This document shows, piece by piece, positions 17,677 to 26,300 of a DNA stretch of 64,000 nt. The position numbers and the translations under genes are program-made. The DNA is from Parabacteroides faecis (GTDB taxonomy: Bacteria; Bacteroidota; Bacteroidia; Bacteroidales; Tannerellaceae). The DNA lies in NCBI RefSeq assembly GCF_014647375.1, contig NZ_BMPB01000022.1, positions 1-64,000 of the forward strand, read 5' to 3'. The number at the start of each line of letters is the position of its first letter. The stretch's first letter is position 1. The notes under the pieces were generated by a model that was not told where the DNA came from, searched no databases, and saw only the letters and a program-made list of their open reading frames with translations.

Positions 17677-17706
17677 GATCCGGCTTATTGGACAATAAAC
17701 CGGATC
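17677..17706. terminator. Bidirectional hairpin between the XRE and CCA-type genes
   Basis: GATCCGG and CCGGATC form the base of the stem, extended by TTATT/AATAA after one mismatch, with the small loop GGAC. AT-rich sequence lies on both sides, but the U-runs are imperfect. It serves two convergent genes. Confidence 0.55.
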
Positions 17707-17762
17707 CTATTATTTATATTATGTTCTATAACTGTTTATACTAAGGTAAAAAACGTCGGAAA

Positions 17763-19196
17763 TTATTTCCCAACCGGCTTCAACCCCATCTTTGCCGCCC
17801 GTTCCAGCATGAATTGTTTGGCAGCCTCGTATTCATTGGGAATGACACCATCCAGGATAGCATTCTTTATGGCTTCTTTGATCACTCCTACAGGCTGTGA
17901 AGGAGGAAGGGCAAAAGTTTCCATGATTTCTTCTCCGGAAACAGGAGGCTGAAAATTACGGACCCGGTCTTTTTCTTCTATATCCGCCAGCTTTTCACGG
18001 ACCAGACGGAAGTTATTCAGGAAGCGACGGACTTTATCCGGATTTTTACTGGTAATATCCGCTTCACAAAGTTTCATCAGATCATCGATATCGTCACCGG
18101 CATCGAAAAGCAAACGGCGGATTGCAGAATCAGTCACCTCGTCATCGGCCAAAGCGATCGGACGCATGTGCAATGTAACCATCTTCTGCACATATTTCAT
18201 CTTTTCGTTCATCGGCAACTTCATACGACGGAAAATCCCCGGTAACATACGTTCACCGATGAAGTTGTGGTTGTGGAATGTCCAACCCAAACGAGGATCG
18301 AAACGTTTGGTGGCAGGTTTGCCGATGTCATGGAAAATAGCACTCCAGCGGAGCCACAAATTATCCGTTGTCTTGCTCAGACGATCCAGAACCATTAACG
18401 TATGGGCAAAGTTATCCTTATGCCCGATACCTTCTTTTGTCTCCGCACCTTTCAACGCACAAAGTTCCGGGAAAATAAGTTGCAGTAAACCGCTTTTATC
18501 CAATAATTCAAAACCGATGGAAGGCTTCGGGGAAAGCACGATTTTGTTCAACTCATCAACGATCCGTTCCTTAGATATAATAGAGATCCGCTCCTTGTTA
18601 CGTTCGATCGCCTCAAACGTATCGGGATGGATAAAGAAGCCCAGTTGTGAAGCAAAACGGACAGCACGCATCATACGCAAGGGGTCATCGCTGAACGTTA
18701 TATCAGGGTCGAGCGGTGTACGGATAATCAAGTTATCCATATCTTCCAAACCACCGAAAGGATCTACCAGTTCTCCATAACGGTCTTTATTCAGACACAG
18801 AGCCAGGGCATTGATGGTAAAATCGCGCCGGTTCTGATCGTCTTCAAGCGTACCGTCTTCCACGATTGGTTTCCGGCTGTCATGGCTGTACGACTCTTTC
18901 CGGGCACCCACGAATTCAATCTCCAGGTCACCAGATTTCACCTGTGCCGTTCCGAAGTTCTTGAAAACGGACAAGTGCGTCTTTTTACCCAACTTATTGG
19001 CTACTGCTTTTGCTAATTCTATCCCGCTGCCTACCGCAACGACATCAATATCTTTTGACGGACGGTATAAAAAAATATCCCTGACGTAACCGCCAATCAC
19101 GTAAGCTTCAACACCCAATTCGTCTGCAGCCTCTGAAATTATGCGGAACGGCTTTGCCGATATATGATTTAAAATATCTTCCTGATCTATATACAT
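17763..19196 (-). CDS. cca: CCA-adding/poly(A) polymerase-type tRNA nucleotidyltransferase with HD domain
   Basis: A 477-residue protein of the nucleotidyltransferase class that adds or repairs CCA at tRNA 3' ends. The NTP-binding motif [19 protein letters not shown] is at about 35-53 with the catalytic DxD, the second motif [11 protein letters not shown] near 127, and [14 protein letters not shown] near 173. A C-terminal HD phosphohydrolase-like domain ([13 protein letters not shown]) is near 290. The tRNA gene in this window does not encode its CCA end, which fits a need for this enzyme. A poly(A) polymerase function cannot be excluded from sequence alone, since the two share the same fold. 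Confidence 0.85.
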   Translation of the reverse strand: MYIDQEDILNHISAKPFRIISEAADELGVEAYVIGGYVRDIFLYRPSKDIDVVAVGSGIELAKAVANKLGKKTHLSVFKNFGTAQVKSGDLEIEFVGARKESYSHDSRKPIVEDGTLEDDQNRRDFTINALALCLNKDRYGELVDPFGGLEDMDNLIIRTPLDPDITFSDDPLRMMRAVRFASQLGFFIHPDTFEAIERNKERISIISKERIVDELNKIVLSPKPSIGFELLDKSGLLQLIFPELCALKGAETKEGIGHKDNFAHTLMVLDRLSKTTDNLWLRWSAIFHDIGKPATKRFDPRLGWTFHNHNFIGERMLPGIFRRMKLPMNEKMKYVQKMVTLHMRPIALADDEVTDSAIRRLLFDAGDDIDDLMKLCEADITSKNPDKVRRFLNNFRLVREKLADIEEKDRVRNFQPPVSGEEIMETFALPPSQPVGVIKEAIKNAILDGVIPNEYEAAKQFMLERAAKMGLKPVGK

Positions 19197-19217
19197 TCGC
19201 TTTATTTATCTCACTCA

Positions 19218-19249
19218 TTGAGACTGCAAAGATAAAAAATATATCTTTG
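19218..19249 (+). promoter_or_regulatory. Promoter of the lipoprotein gene within an inverted -7 pair
   Basis: TTG (19218-19220), 21 bases, then TATCTTTG (19242-19249) form a plus-strand promoter. CAAAGATA at 19227-19234 is the mirror -7 for the divergent CCA-type gene, so the two -7 boxes make an inverted repeat GCAAAGATA/TATCTTTGC. No good -33 is seen for the minus direction. Confidence 0.55.
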
Positions 19250-19275
19250 CACACAGAACGAATAAGATAAACAAC

Positions 19276-20112
19276 ATGAAGAAGTCAGCAATATGTATCG
19301 CACTTGCCGCTGTAACACTGGCAGCCTGCAACAATGCAGAGAAAGAAGCCCAGGCCCGGTTGAACAATGCAAAAAGCATGTATGAACGAAATGAACTCTT
19401 CGCCGCAAAGAGTGAAATAGACAGTATCCGCACACTCTATCCGAAAGAATTCAAAGTTTTGAAAGAAGGTCTTTCCCTTATGAGGCTCGTTGAAGTAAAA
19501 GAAGCGGAAAGAAATATCGCCTTCTGCGACAGCCTTATTCCTATTAAGACAGAAGAGGCCGAAGGTTTGAAAAAAGGATTCGTTTTTGAAAAAGACAGTG
19601 TCTACGAAGAGATCGGTAATTATATATGGAAACAGCAAACGGTAGAACGAAACGTACAGCGTTGCTATATCCGTAGCGGGGTTAACGAAAAAGGAGAGAT
19701 CTACCTTGCCAGCGTCTTTTACGGCGGTGCCCCGATCAACCATACAGGAATAAAGGTCAGTACACAGGACGGACAGTTCGCAGAAACGGCTTCTATCCCA
19801 TATGACGGCGGCGTGAATTATCGTTTCAAAGACCTGGGTAAAACAACAGAAGTTGTCACTTACAAAGGCGAAAAAGGTCTCGATGCCGCCAAATTCATTG
19901 CTGCAAATGTAAAAGAGCGTGTCAAAGCCGAATACACAGGCGGTAAACCCTATACATTATATATTGCCGATGGAGATAAAAAAGCCATTGCCGCTACTTT
20001 TGAACTGGCAATGGTTTTAAGCGACCTGGAAAATCTCCAGAAAGAAAAAGAAAAAGCAACCAAGCGAATTGCTTATTTGAAAAGCAAACTGGATAGTAAT
20101 ACGGAAGAATAA
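19276..20112 (+). CDS. Predicted lipoprotein of unknown function (278 aa)
   Basis: The signal peptide ends in a lipobox (LAAC, Cys18), so the protein is probably membrane-anchored in the periplasm. Residues 20-65 are helical and resemble the start of a TPR-like or coiled segment (AQARLNNAKSMYERNELFAA). The middle part is beta-rich. The last 35 residues are a charged coiled coil (LENLQKEKEKATKRIAYLKS). I do not recognise a named domain; related uncharacterised proteins seem common in Bacteroidales. It has its own promoter and ends at a bidirectional terminator. Confidence 0.8.
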   Translation: MKKSAICIALAAVTLAACNNAEKEAQARLNNAKSMYERNELFAAKSEIDSIRTLYPKEFKVLKEGLSLMRLVEVKEAERNIAFCDSLIPIKTEEAEGLKKGFVFEKDSVYEEIGNYIWKQQTVERNVQRCYIRSGVNEKGEIYLASVFYGGAPINHTGIKVSTQDGQFAETASIPYDGGVNYRFKDLGKTTEVVTYKGEKGLDAAKFIAANVKERVKAEYTGGKPYTLYIADGDKKAIAATFELAMVLSDLENLQKEKEKATKRIAYLKSKLDSNTEE

Positions 20113-20130
20113 AATTCATTTTACTTCATA

Positions 20131-20168
20131 AAAAAACCGGTCCCCACTAAAATAGGAACCGGTTTTTT
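20131..20168. terminator. Bidirectional terminator
   Basis: A tract of As, ACCGG, a loop, CCGGT and a tract of Ts form a hairpin that works in both directions, between the lipoprotein gene and the convergent DUF6383-type gene. Confidence 0.75.
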
Positions 20169-20191
20169 ATTGGTTATATCTTTCGATCTTT

Positions 20192-22711
20192 TTACTTCAC
20201 GATCACCTTGTAAGCTTTGTCACCTTCAACCGATACAATCACAACACCTCTGGATGTTTGAACTGATTCATTATCGGATGATACAAGACGAGAACCGATC
20301 GTCTGACCCAGAATATTCGATAAAGTGATCTTCTTACCTCTGGCATTACGAATCTGGAATTCACCGGTACTACCGATTACCTTAATTGTATTCGGTGCTT
20401 CGATCTCTTCGTTAGCCACAGGAGCGGGAGCGTTCTCGATCGTAAACTCAGCCATCGGAACAGGCTGCATCACAGCAAACCCATTCACCATACCGACATA
20501 CGGTTTAGCATCATTCTTTTTGAACTCACTCTGGTTTTCCAGATAATAAGTGCCACCTTCCACAATTTTTAAAGCAAAAAGAGTCGGACTATTTTCCATC
20601 GTTTTAACAGATTCATCGGAAGTAAACACGGCACGTCCGCCCAAAGTATCACTGGCTGCCAGATAATAGCGGGTTTCGTCACCAGCTTTCGTTCCTATAG
20701 CCTCACAAGAGATGTAATACAACTGTTTACCCAACGGACTATTTTCTGCTTTCTCAACCCAGAGACTAAAATTATCTTCCGTATAACCGGATTTCGTAAT
20801 CTCATTACCTTCGATCTTCAATTCAGCCAGGAATGTATTCGGGTTCATCACCAACGAATTATTAGCAGTAGAAAAACGCTTATGGCCTGCTTCCATAGTT
20901 GCATACTCAGGAGCATCGGCAGACAAGATTGTAACATAAGCCGGATTCTTTGTCAATTGAAGACAGCCAGTATTCTGTAGATCCATTCCAACGTAACGAC
21001 TCTCACTATCACCCACAACTTTCATTGTACACCATTGTCTTGTCTCATTAAAAACAAAACGGAATGAAAGAGGCTCGCCTGTCGCAGACAATTTCAAACT
21101 ATCACTTTGAGCTGCAATCTTATCTGTTCCGAACAATGTCCGCAACTGATACGATATAACAGAGATTTCATCGCCTAACTGTTTTGCGCCAGCTACTACT
21201 TGCGTACCATTCGGTACCAGTTTGAACACAATCTGGTTAGAGGCACCACTTCCATCTATTACTTTCAAGATAGAATCGTTAGTAAATGTATTCAGATAAG
21301 CAGGACCTATCGGAACTCCGGGTATCATATGAAGCGTAAATCCTTTCTCGGCCAATTCTTTCTCTGTATAAGCCAGTGAACCAAGATATTTATCATTCAA
21401 ATCGACTGACACTGCAGTAACTGTTACAGAGTCTCCATCAAATAAATAGGTATCCTCCATTCCTGCCACTTCAAATATTTCCTGATTCAATATAAAAGCA
21501 TTATCCGATTCACGGTCGACAACAGAATATTTACCATTTTCAGTCTTTATATACCATTGTCCTCTCGGCAAGTTCACAGAAGGAACACTGTCTCCACCCA
21601 TAAAAGAGTTTTTCTTAACATAATATTTACCGCCATTGGCTCCTTTGCTTGCACTCTGGAGGAAATAAACACCTGAACCTGTCGGTATATCAGCATGAGT
21701 ACCTTTAGAAAGTGCCACATAAGGAACAGCTCCTTGCAATACTTTGCCAGACTCGTCAATCTTTGATACTGTCAAAACCTGCTTTGTATCTACACTGGCA
21801 ACTACAACCTGAACGGTGTCAGCATCTAACGGGGTTTCAGCAGCCAATGGAGTAGCTGCAACGAACATAGCCAACGAATCATTTTTCAAATCGATTGTAA
21901 ATTTAAATTGTTGCCATGCAGCATTCGGCCTCTGTACCGTACGAGTAGAATCTAAAGAAAACCTATATCCGAAAACATCTTTCGCTCCGGAAATGGTTGT
22001 TTTCAATGTATCGATTCCAAAATATTTGGCAACTCCATTCGGATAGGCTCTATCTTCTTTAGACTGCAAAGCGACGTAGCCAGCTTTTCCAGGAACATCT
22101 TTTGCTATCAGATCTTTACCTGAAAAGATATCTCCCTCATAAGTTGCACCGAATTCTAATTGAAAAGTTGTAAAGCCACCACCTAATTGATCAGCTTTCA
22201 AAACAAACTTCTCAGTAGGAGCTATTACTGAAAAATCTTCACCTGATTTAGAATCAAGAATAGACAAATCTGTATTAGTAATAGAGAATGACAAATACTT
22301 ATCTCCACTATAATAAGCCTTTAAACCATCTTTTTCATCAAAAATCCATCTATGAGCCACTCCATCTACTACCGAAACCAAATTTGGAACAGGTTTTTCT
22401 GCCGATGCAAAAGCCAGATATTGTAAAGTAACTTTATTCCTAATTGAATATGTAGTAACACCTAAGCTCGTTTGTTTTTCCATGATTTGCCACAAGGCAG
22501 AATCTAAAGCAGCTTTAGTCATTGATGTTTCATCAATCGGTTTCACCACAACGGAGTCCGATTTGATACCAGACAGTGACAGATAACCTCCTTCAGACTT
22601 CAAATAATAGAAATTATCTGTAGACCCTAAATCTGTGACTTCTGCAGCATTTATAGTGAATGAACTTACTGCCATCAAAGCAGCAGCCAATAAAGTAGAT
22701 TTTTTATTCAT
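20192..22711 (-). CDS. Large secreted protein with DUF6383-like C-terminus
   Basis: An 839-residue protein with a signal peptide (residues 1-22). The long middle is made of repeated beta-rich segments in which patterns such as YYLKSEGGYLSLSG, YVALSKGTH and YYLAASDT recur; these look like lectin-type or ricin-like units but are too diverged to name. The last 70 residues (FQIRNARGKKITLSNILGQT, ending in DKAYKVIVK) resemble DUF6383 and the C-terminal sorting-type domains that follow the GQ/R pattern of secreted Bacteroidetes proteins. A cell-surface or secreted role is likely; the ligand is unknown. It is monocistronic with a terminator at its end. Confidence 0.7.
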   Translation of the reverse strand: MNKKSTLLAAALMAVSSFTINAAEVTDLGSTDNFYYLKSEGGYLSLSGIKSDSVVVKPIDETSMTKAALDSALWQIMEKQTSLGVTTYSIRNKVTLQYLAFASAEKPVPNLVSVVDGVAHRWIFDEKDGLKAYYSGDKYLSFSITNTDLSILDSKSGEDFSVIAPTEKFVLKADQLGGGFTTFQLEFGATYEGDIFSGKDLIAKDVPGKAGYVALQSKEDRAYPNGVAKYFGIDTLKTTISGAKDVFGYRFSLDSTRTVQRPNAAWQQFKFTIDLKNDSLAMFVAATPLAAETPLDADTVQVVVASVDTKQVLTVSKIDESGKVLQGAVPYVALSKGTHADIPTGSGVYFLQSASKGANGGKYYVKKNSFMGGDSVPSVNLPRGQWYIKTENGKYSVVDRESDNAFILNQEIFEVAGMEDTYLFDGDSVTVTAVSVDLNDKYLGSLAYTEKELAEKGFTLHMIPGVPIGPAYLNTFTNDSILKVIDGSGASNQIVFKLVPNGTQVVAGAKQLGDEISVISYQLRTLFGTDKIAAQSDSLKLSATGEPLSFRFVFNETRQWCTMKVVGDSESRYVGMDLQNTGCLQLTKNPAYVTILSADAPEYATMEAGHKRFSTANNSLVMNPNTFLAELKIEGNEITKSGYTEDNFSLWVEKAENSPLGKQLYYISCEAIGTKAGDETRYYLAASDTLGGRAVFTSDESVKTMENSPTLFALKIVEGGTYYLENQSEFKKNDAKPYVGMVNGFAVMQPVPMAEFTIENAPAPVANEEIEAPNTIKVIGSTGEFQIRNARGKKITLSNILGQTIGSRLVSSDNESVQTSRGVVIVSVEGDKAYKVIVK

Positions 22712-22755
22712 ATATTATTTCATTCTTGGTTTATACTTCCATATAATACTAGCTA

Positions 22756-22763
22756 CAAAGATA
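22756..22763 (-). promoter_or_regulatory. Candidate -7 element of the DUF6383-type gene
   Basis: TATCTTTG on the minus strand, 44 bases before the start codon. No -33 TTG lies at the canonical distance. Confidence 0.35.
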
Positions 22764-23025
22764 AATTATTTTAAATATCAAACAGCTATAAAAACACTAA
22801 AAGATGCTTACAATCATCTATATTGTACAAAACCAGTTCTTTTTATGTCAACCTATTCCAGTCATTATTAAAGCCTTCTTTATACAAACATTATACATAA
22901 ATAAAAAAACTTTTTTCAAGGAAGCCGGAAACAAGCAAAAAAACTACCGTTTTCAGTGACAAAACTGCCTGATATTGTGTACCTTTCCACCCATACTCTT
23001 TTCATTTTCATCCCATACTTTTCAG
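22764..23025. other. Intergenic AT-rich stretch without a supported gene
   Basis: The 546 bases between the DUF6383-type gene and the AmgK-like gene hold no ORF with protein-like features. The first part is AT-rich. CCCATACT occurs twice (about 22990 and 23012) before the palindromic array at 23026. Confidence 0.5.
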
Positions 23026-23113
23026 CGGCTGATAATTGTCAGCCATACGGCCGATAATTATCAACCATACGGTTGATATTTGTGAACCGATCGGTTGATG
23101 GTTATCAACCACT
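23026..23113. repeat. Four tandem 22-bp palindromic units
   Basis: Four consecutive 22-base units begin at 23026, 23048, 23070 and 23092, each starting with CGG. Each is itself an imperfect inverted repeat: GGCTGA/TCAGCC, GGCCGAT/ATCAACC, GGTTGA/TGAACC and GGTTGAT/ATCAACC around an AT-rich centre. The array ends about 145 bases upstream of the AmgK-like gene. Spacing of two helical turns fits cooperative binding of a dimeric regulator. No translation through it is open. Confidence 0.7.
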
Positions 23114-23257
23114 GATTAGTACGGCATGTAATTTTATTTACCACGTATACTAATTCAAATTACATCGTAACAAAAACCAAATACAATAGCGAATGTCTTT
23201 GATAAGTTTCCTCCCCTGACAAAAAACACTTACCTTAGTGCCGTAATTCAAAAAATT

Positions 23258-24688
23258 ATGGTAACAGAAGAATTAAAAAGACTCTACTACGGATACACAG
23301 GTTCACAGGCCGAAGATATAACTGAACTTCCTTCATCAGGCTCTAACCGCCGGTATTTCAGAATATCCGGACCGAAGACACTGATCGGGGTCAGCGGCTC
23401 TTCCCAGGAAGAGAATAAAGCTTTTATTTATATGGCCGGATTTTTCAAAGGAAAAGGTATCAACGTTCCGGAGGTACATTTCCATTCGGACGATTATTCC
23501 TTTTATCTGCAGGAAGACCTGGGAGATACCATGCTCTTCAACGCCATAGAAAAAGGACGTAAAAGCTGTGTGTTCGATGAAGAAGAACGTCGTCTGTTAC
23601 ACAAGACAATCACGAAGCTCCCTTCTATCCAGTATGCAGGAGCCGACGGATTCGATTACAGTAATTGTTACCCTCAACCGGAATTCAACGAGCGTTCCAT
23701 TCTCTGGGACTTGAATTACTTCAAATATTGTTTCCTGAAAGCAACAGGCATGGAGTTTCAGGAAGACCGTCTGGAAGATGATTTCCAGAAAATGAGCGAT
23801 GTCTTATTACAAGACGCCTCTCCTACTTTCCTGTATCGGGATTTTCAGTCACGTAACGTGATGATCAAAGAAGGCGAACCCTGGTTTATTGATTTCCAGG
23901 GAGGACGGAAAGGGCCGGTCTATTATGATGTAGCCTCTTTCCTCTGGCAGGCCAAAGCCAATTACCCGGAAGATTTAAGGAATGAATTGCTAGCCGATTA
24001 TTTGCAGGCATTACGAAAATATACGGACGTAGACGAAGAATATTTTTTCCGTCAACTACGTCATTTTGTCTTATTCCGCACCTTACAGGTGCTGGGCGCT
24101 TACGGATTCAGAGGATACTTTGAAAAGAAACCACATTTTATCCAAAGCGTCCCTTTTGCCATCAACAACCTGCGACAGTTATTAAAGAACGATTATCCGG
24201 AATATCCGTATCTGTGTTCCGTCCTGAGAGAATTGACCGGTCTGACTCAATTCAGGGACGATATACAAAAACGGATGCTGGAAGTCAAGATCGTCAGTTT
24301 CGCATATAAAAAAGGGATACCGAACGACCCGAGTGGAAACGGCGGTGGTTTCGTCTTCGATTGCCGGGCAATCAATAACCCCGGGAAATATGAACGATAC
24401 AACCACTTTACGGGGCTGGACGAGCCGGTGATCCGTTTTCTGGAAGAAGACGGAGAGATTACTCAGTTCCTCGAACATGTATATACGATTGTCGATGCTT
24501 CGGTAAAACGTTATCTGGATCGCGGATTCACGAACCTGATGATCTCTTTCGGTTGTACCGGCGGACAACATCGTTCCGTCTATTCGGCACAGCATCTGGC
24601 AGAGCATCTGCATGCGAAATTCGGAGTAAAAGTAGACCTGACCCACAGGGAACAGAATATAGAACAAATCTTTGACGCAATATTATGA
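23258..24688 (+). CDS. AmgK-like sugar kinase fused to a RapZ C-terminal domain
   Basis: A 476-residue two-domain protein. Residues about 1-330 are an aminoglycoside-phosphotransferase-fold kinase: the catalytic loop LYRDFQSRNVMI has D195, and the metal-binding WFIDFQGGRKGP has D212. This matches the AmgK type, which phosphorylates MurNAc or GlcNAc at C1 for peptidoglycan recycling. Residues about 344-476 match the C-terminal domain of RapZ (COG1660), with FGCTGGQHRSV holding the GlcN6P-site residues. The KKGIP segment has Lys where E. coli RapZ has His190. There is no RapZ kinase domain. The stop codon overlaps the next start (ATGA) at 24685-24688, so it is translationally coupled to the MurU-like gene. 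Cytoplasmic. Confidence 0.85.
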   Translation: MVTEELKRLYYGYTGSQAEDITELPSSGSNRRYFRISGPKTLIGVSGSSQEENKAFIYMAGFFKGKGINVPEVHFHSDDYSFYLQEDLGDTMLFNAIEKGRKSCVFDEEERRLLHKTITKLPSIQYAGADGFDYSNCYPQPEFNERSILWDLNYFKYCFLKATGMEFQEDRLEDDFQKMSDVLLQDASPTFLYRDFQSRNVMIKEGEPWFIDFQGGRKGPVYYDVASFLWQAKANYPEDLRNELLADYLQALRKYTDVDEEYFFRQLRHFVLFRTLQVLGAYGFRGYFEKKPHFIQSVPFAINNLRQLLKNDYPEYPYLCSVLRELTGLTQFRDDIQKRMLEVKIVSFAYKKGIPNDPSGNGGGFVFDCRAINNPGKYERYNHFTGLDEPVIRFLEEDGEITQFLEHVYTIVDASVKRYLDRGFTNLMISFGCTGGQHRSVYSAQHLAEHLHAKFGVKVDLTHREQNIEQIFDAIL

Positions 24689-25419
24689 AAGCTATGATTT
24701 TTGCAGCCGGTATGGGGTCCCGCCTCAAGCCGATGACTGACAATACCCCAAAAGCATTGATACCAATAAATGGAAGACCAATGTTGGAGCATGTGATCCT
24801 GAGACTAAAGGATGCAGGGTTTCATCAAATCGTTATCAACGTTCACCACCTGGGAGACCAGATCATTGATTTCCTGGCCGCCAATAACAATTTTGGCGTT
24901 CAGATCCATATTTCCGATGAACGGGATTATCTGCTCGACACCGGAGGAGGAATAAAAAAGGCTGCCAAATTTCTCCAGGGAAACGAACCGTTCCTGGTAC
25001 ACAATGTCGATATCATGTCGAATGTCGACCTGAAAAAGTTATATGATCGTCACCTGGAAACCAATCCGCTTGCCACCTTGCTGGTCAGTAAACGCAATAC
25101 ATCACGTTATCTCCTGTTCAATGAAAAGAACCGATTATGCGGATGGCGTAACCACGAAACCGGAGAAGTTAAATCTTTCTATCCGGATTTCGACCCTAAT
25201 CAGTACAACGAATATGCTTTTAGCGGTATCCATGTCTTATCGCCTAAAATATTCGACTGGATGGAAGAATGGACGGGAAAATTTCCGATCATCAATTTTT
25301 ATCTCTCGATCTGTGCCAAGACGAATATCCACGCTTATGCAGCCGAAAACCTGCGGTTACTGGATATAGGAAAACCGGATGCGCTGGCTAAAGCGGAAGA
25401 ATGGATGAAAAATCAATAA
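24685..25419 (+). CDS. murU: MurU-like sugar-1-phosphate nucleotidyltransferase
   Basis: A 244-residue nucleotidyltransferase with the pyrophosphorylase signature AAGMGSRLKPMTDNTPKAL at residues 7-25 and the metal-binding aspartate in HNVDIMSNVD near 108. In the AmgK-MurU route MurU makes UDP-MurNAc from MurNAc-1-phosphate and UTP and so bypasses de novo UDP-MurNAc synthesis. The assignment rests on family resemblance plus the four-base overlap with the AmgK-like kinase gene. Mannose-1-phosphate guanylyltransferase-like enzymes share the fold and remain an alternative. Confidence 0.75.
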   Translation: MKAMIFAAGMGSRLKPMTDNTPKALIPINGRPMLEHVILRLKDAGFHQIVINVHHLGDQIIDFLAANNNFGVQIHISDERDYLLDTGGGIKKAAKFLQGNEPFLVHNVDIMSNVDLKKLYDRHLETNPLATLLVSKRNTSRYLLFNEKNRLCGWRNHETGEVKSFYPDFDPNQYNEYAFSGIHVLSPKIFDWMEEWTGKFPIINFYLSICAKTNIHAYAAENLRLLDIGKPDALAKAEEWMKNQ

Positions 25420-25449
25420 AAAGGTAGGTGGCTTTAGCTGGAAATGTAT

Positions 25450-26034
25450 TCAAACAATTCTGACTAAGGCCATCAACAATGGCAAATAATCTTTCAGTTC
25501 GGTACGAAGAAGTTTCAATGCCTGTTGAATACGGTAATCGACTGTTTTAGACGAAACATTCAGTTTTTCTGCAATCTCGCTATAAGTCATATTCTGGAAC
25601 CGGTTCATTTCAAAAGCTTCCCGATAGCTTGCCGGCAAGCGGGACAAGGCTGTTTCAATATTTCTTGCCAGTTCTTCCACGATGTAAAAATCAGGATCCT
25701 CATACTGAGCCTGCATATTTACAGAGATAGTATCGACTATCCGCTGTTTCAGCTCGTTACGATTAATCAATGTAAGACATCTGTTCTTTACGGCCCTAAA
25801 CAGATAATTTTTAGGAGAAGACTCGATCACCTGCATGGAACTATTCTCCCAGAACCAAACCATCACATCCTGTACTATCTCCTGTCCGTCATCAAAATCG
25901 ACAAATCGTTTAGCATACGCACATAACAAAGGATAGTAACGCATAAACAAAATATCGAATGCTTTCACATCACCAACCTGGATCCTTTGAAAAAGAATCT
26001 CGTCGTTTGTTTTGTCTGTTACAGTAGAAAGCAT
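25450..26034 (-). CDS. ECF sigma-70 factor (Bacteroidales PUL type)
   Basis: A 194-residue extracytoplasmic-function sigma factor. Region 2 lies at about 20-90 (FDILFMRYYPLLCAYAKRFV, then EIVQDVMVWFWEN) and region 4 at about 125-185 (LPASYREAFEMNRFQNMTYS, then TVDYRIQQALKLLR). It is divergent from the fecR gene, the classic partner, and a downstream SusC with an STN domain completes the trans-envelope pathway. Its start codon lies 13 bases from the left arm of a 15-bp inverted repeat that may bound an invertible promoter segment. Confidence 0.9.
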   Translation of the reverse strand: MLSTVTDKTNDEILFQRIQVGDVKAFDILFMRYYPLLCAYAKRFVDFDDGQEIVQDVMVWFWENSSMQVIESSPKNYLFRAVKNRCLTLINRNELKQRIVDTISVNMQAQYEDPDFYIVEELARNIETALSRLPASYREAFEMNRFQNMTYSEIAEKLNVSSKTVDYRIQQALKLLRTELKDYLPLLMALVRIV

Positions 26035-26047
26035 ATAAAAAGTATTT

Positions 26048-26062
26048 AGTTCTAGTAAGACT
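26048..26062 (-). repeat. Left arm of a 15-bp perfect inverted repeat
   Basis: AGTTCTAGTAAGACT on the plus strand is the exact reverse complement of the arm at 26195-26209. The matching sequence breaks sharply on both sides, as expected for recombination sites. Confidence 0.85.
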
Positions 26063-26194
26063 ATGGTTAATATGGTTGATTTTGTGGGCGTTGATATATC
26101 TAAAAGCTTGTATTTTTTAACATTATAAAAACTTAATCGGAATGTAATAGGTCAATGTGTTGAAAAATGTTATTTTTGCACAACTATATACATG
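26063..26194. promoter_or_regulatory. Candidate invertible promoter segment (132 bp)
   Basis: This AT-rich DNA, bounded by the 15-bp inverted repeats, lies between divergent sigma and fecR genes. It contains the only strong -7 motif of the region. In the present orientation the promoter would point to fecR-susC-susD; inverted it would point to the sigma gene with a leader of about 38 bases. Invertible promoters flanked by short inverted repeats are known in Bacteroides. That this one flips is inferred, and no invertase gene is in the window. Confidence 0.55.
26171..26178 (+). promoter_or_regulatory. Candidate -7 element facing fecR
   Basis: TATTTTTG followed by CA matches TAnnTTTG and lies inside the inverted-repeat segment. 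The -33 position shows no TTG, so the promoter may be weak or need an activator or the ECF sigma. Confidence 0.4.
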
Positions 26195-26209
26195 AGTCTT
26201 ACTAGAACT
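26195..26209 (+). repeat. Right arm of the 15-bp perfect inverted repeat
   Basis: AGTCTTACTAGAACT pairs exactly with the arm at 26048-26062. The same sequence therefore lies in sense orientation in the leaders of both divergent genes. Confidence 0.85.
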
Positions 26210-26300
26210 CTTTCAGTAATCAAAAAAAATTATCACAAAAAAACACTTTTTCGTTTAGGAGGTTTCCCTGTTCATTAGTCTTAATTATAAAAGAGACAAA

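Noticed and set aside
23026-23113. CRISPR array interpretation of the 22-bp repeats
   Set aside because: Units are directly adjacent with no spacers, only four in number, each palindromic, and no cas genes are present.
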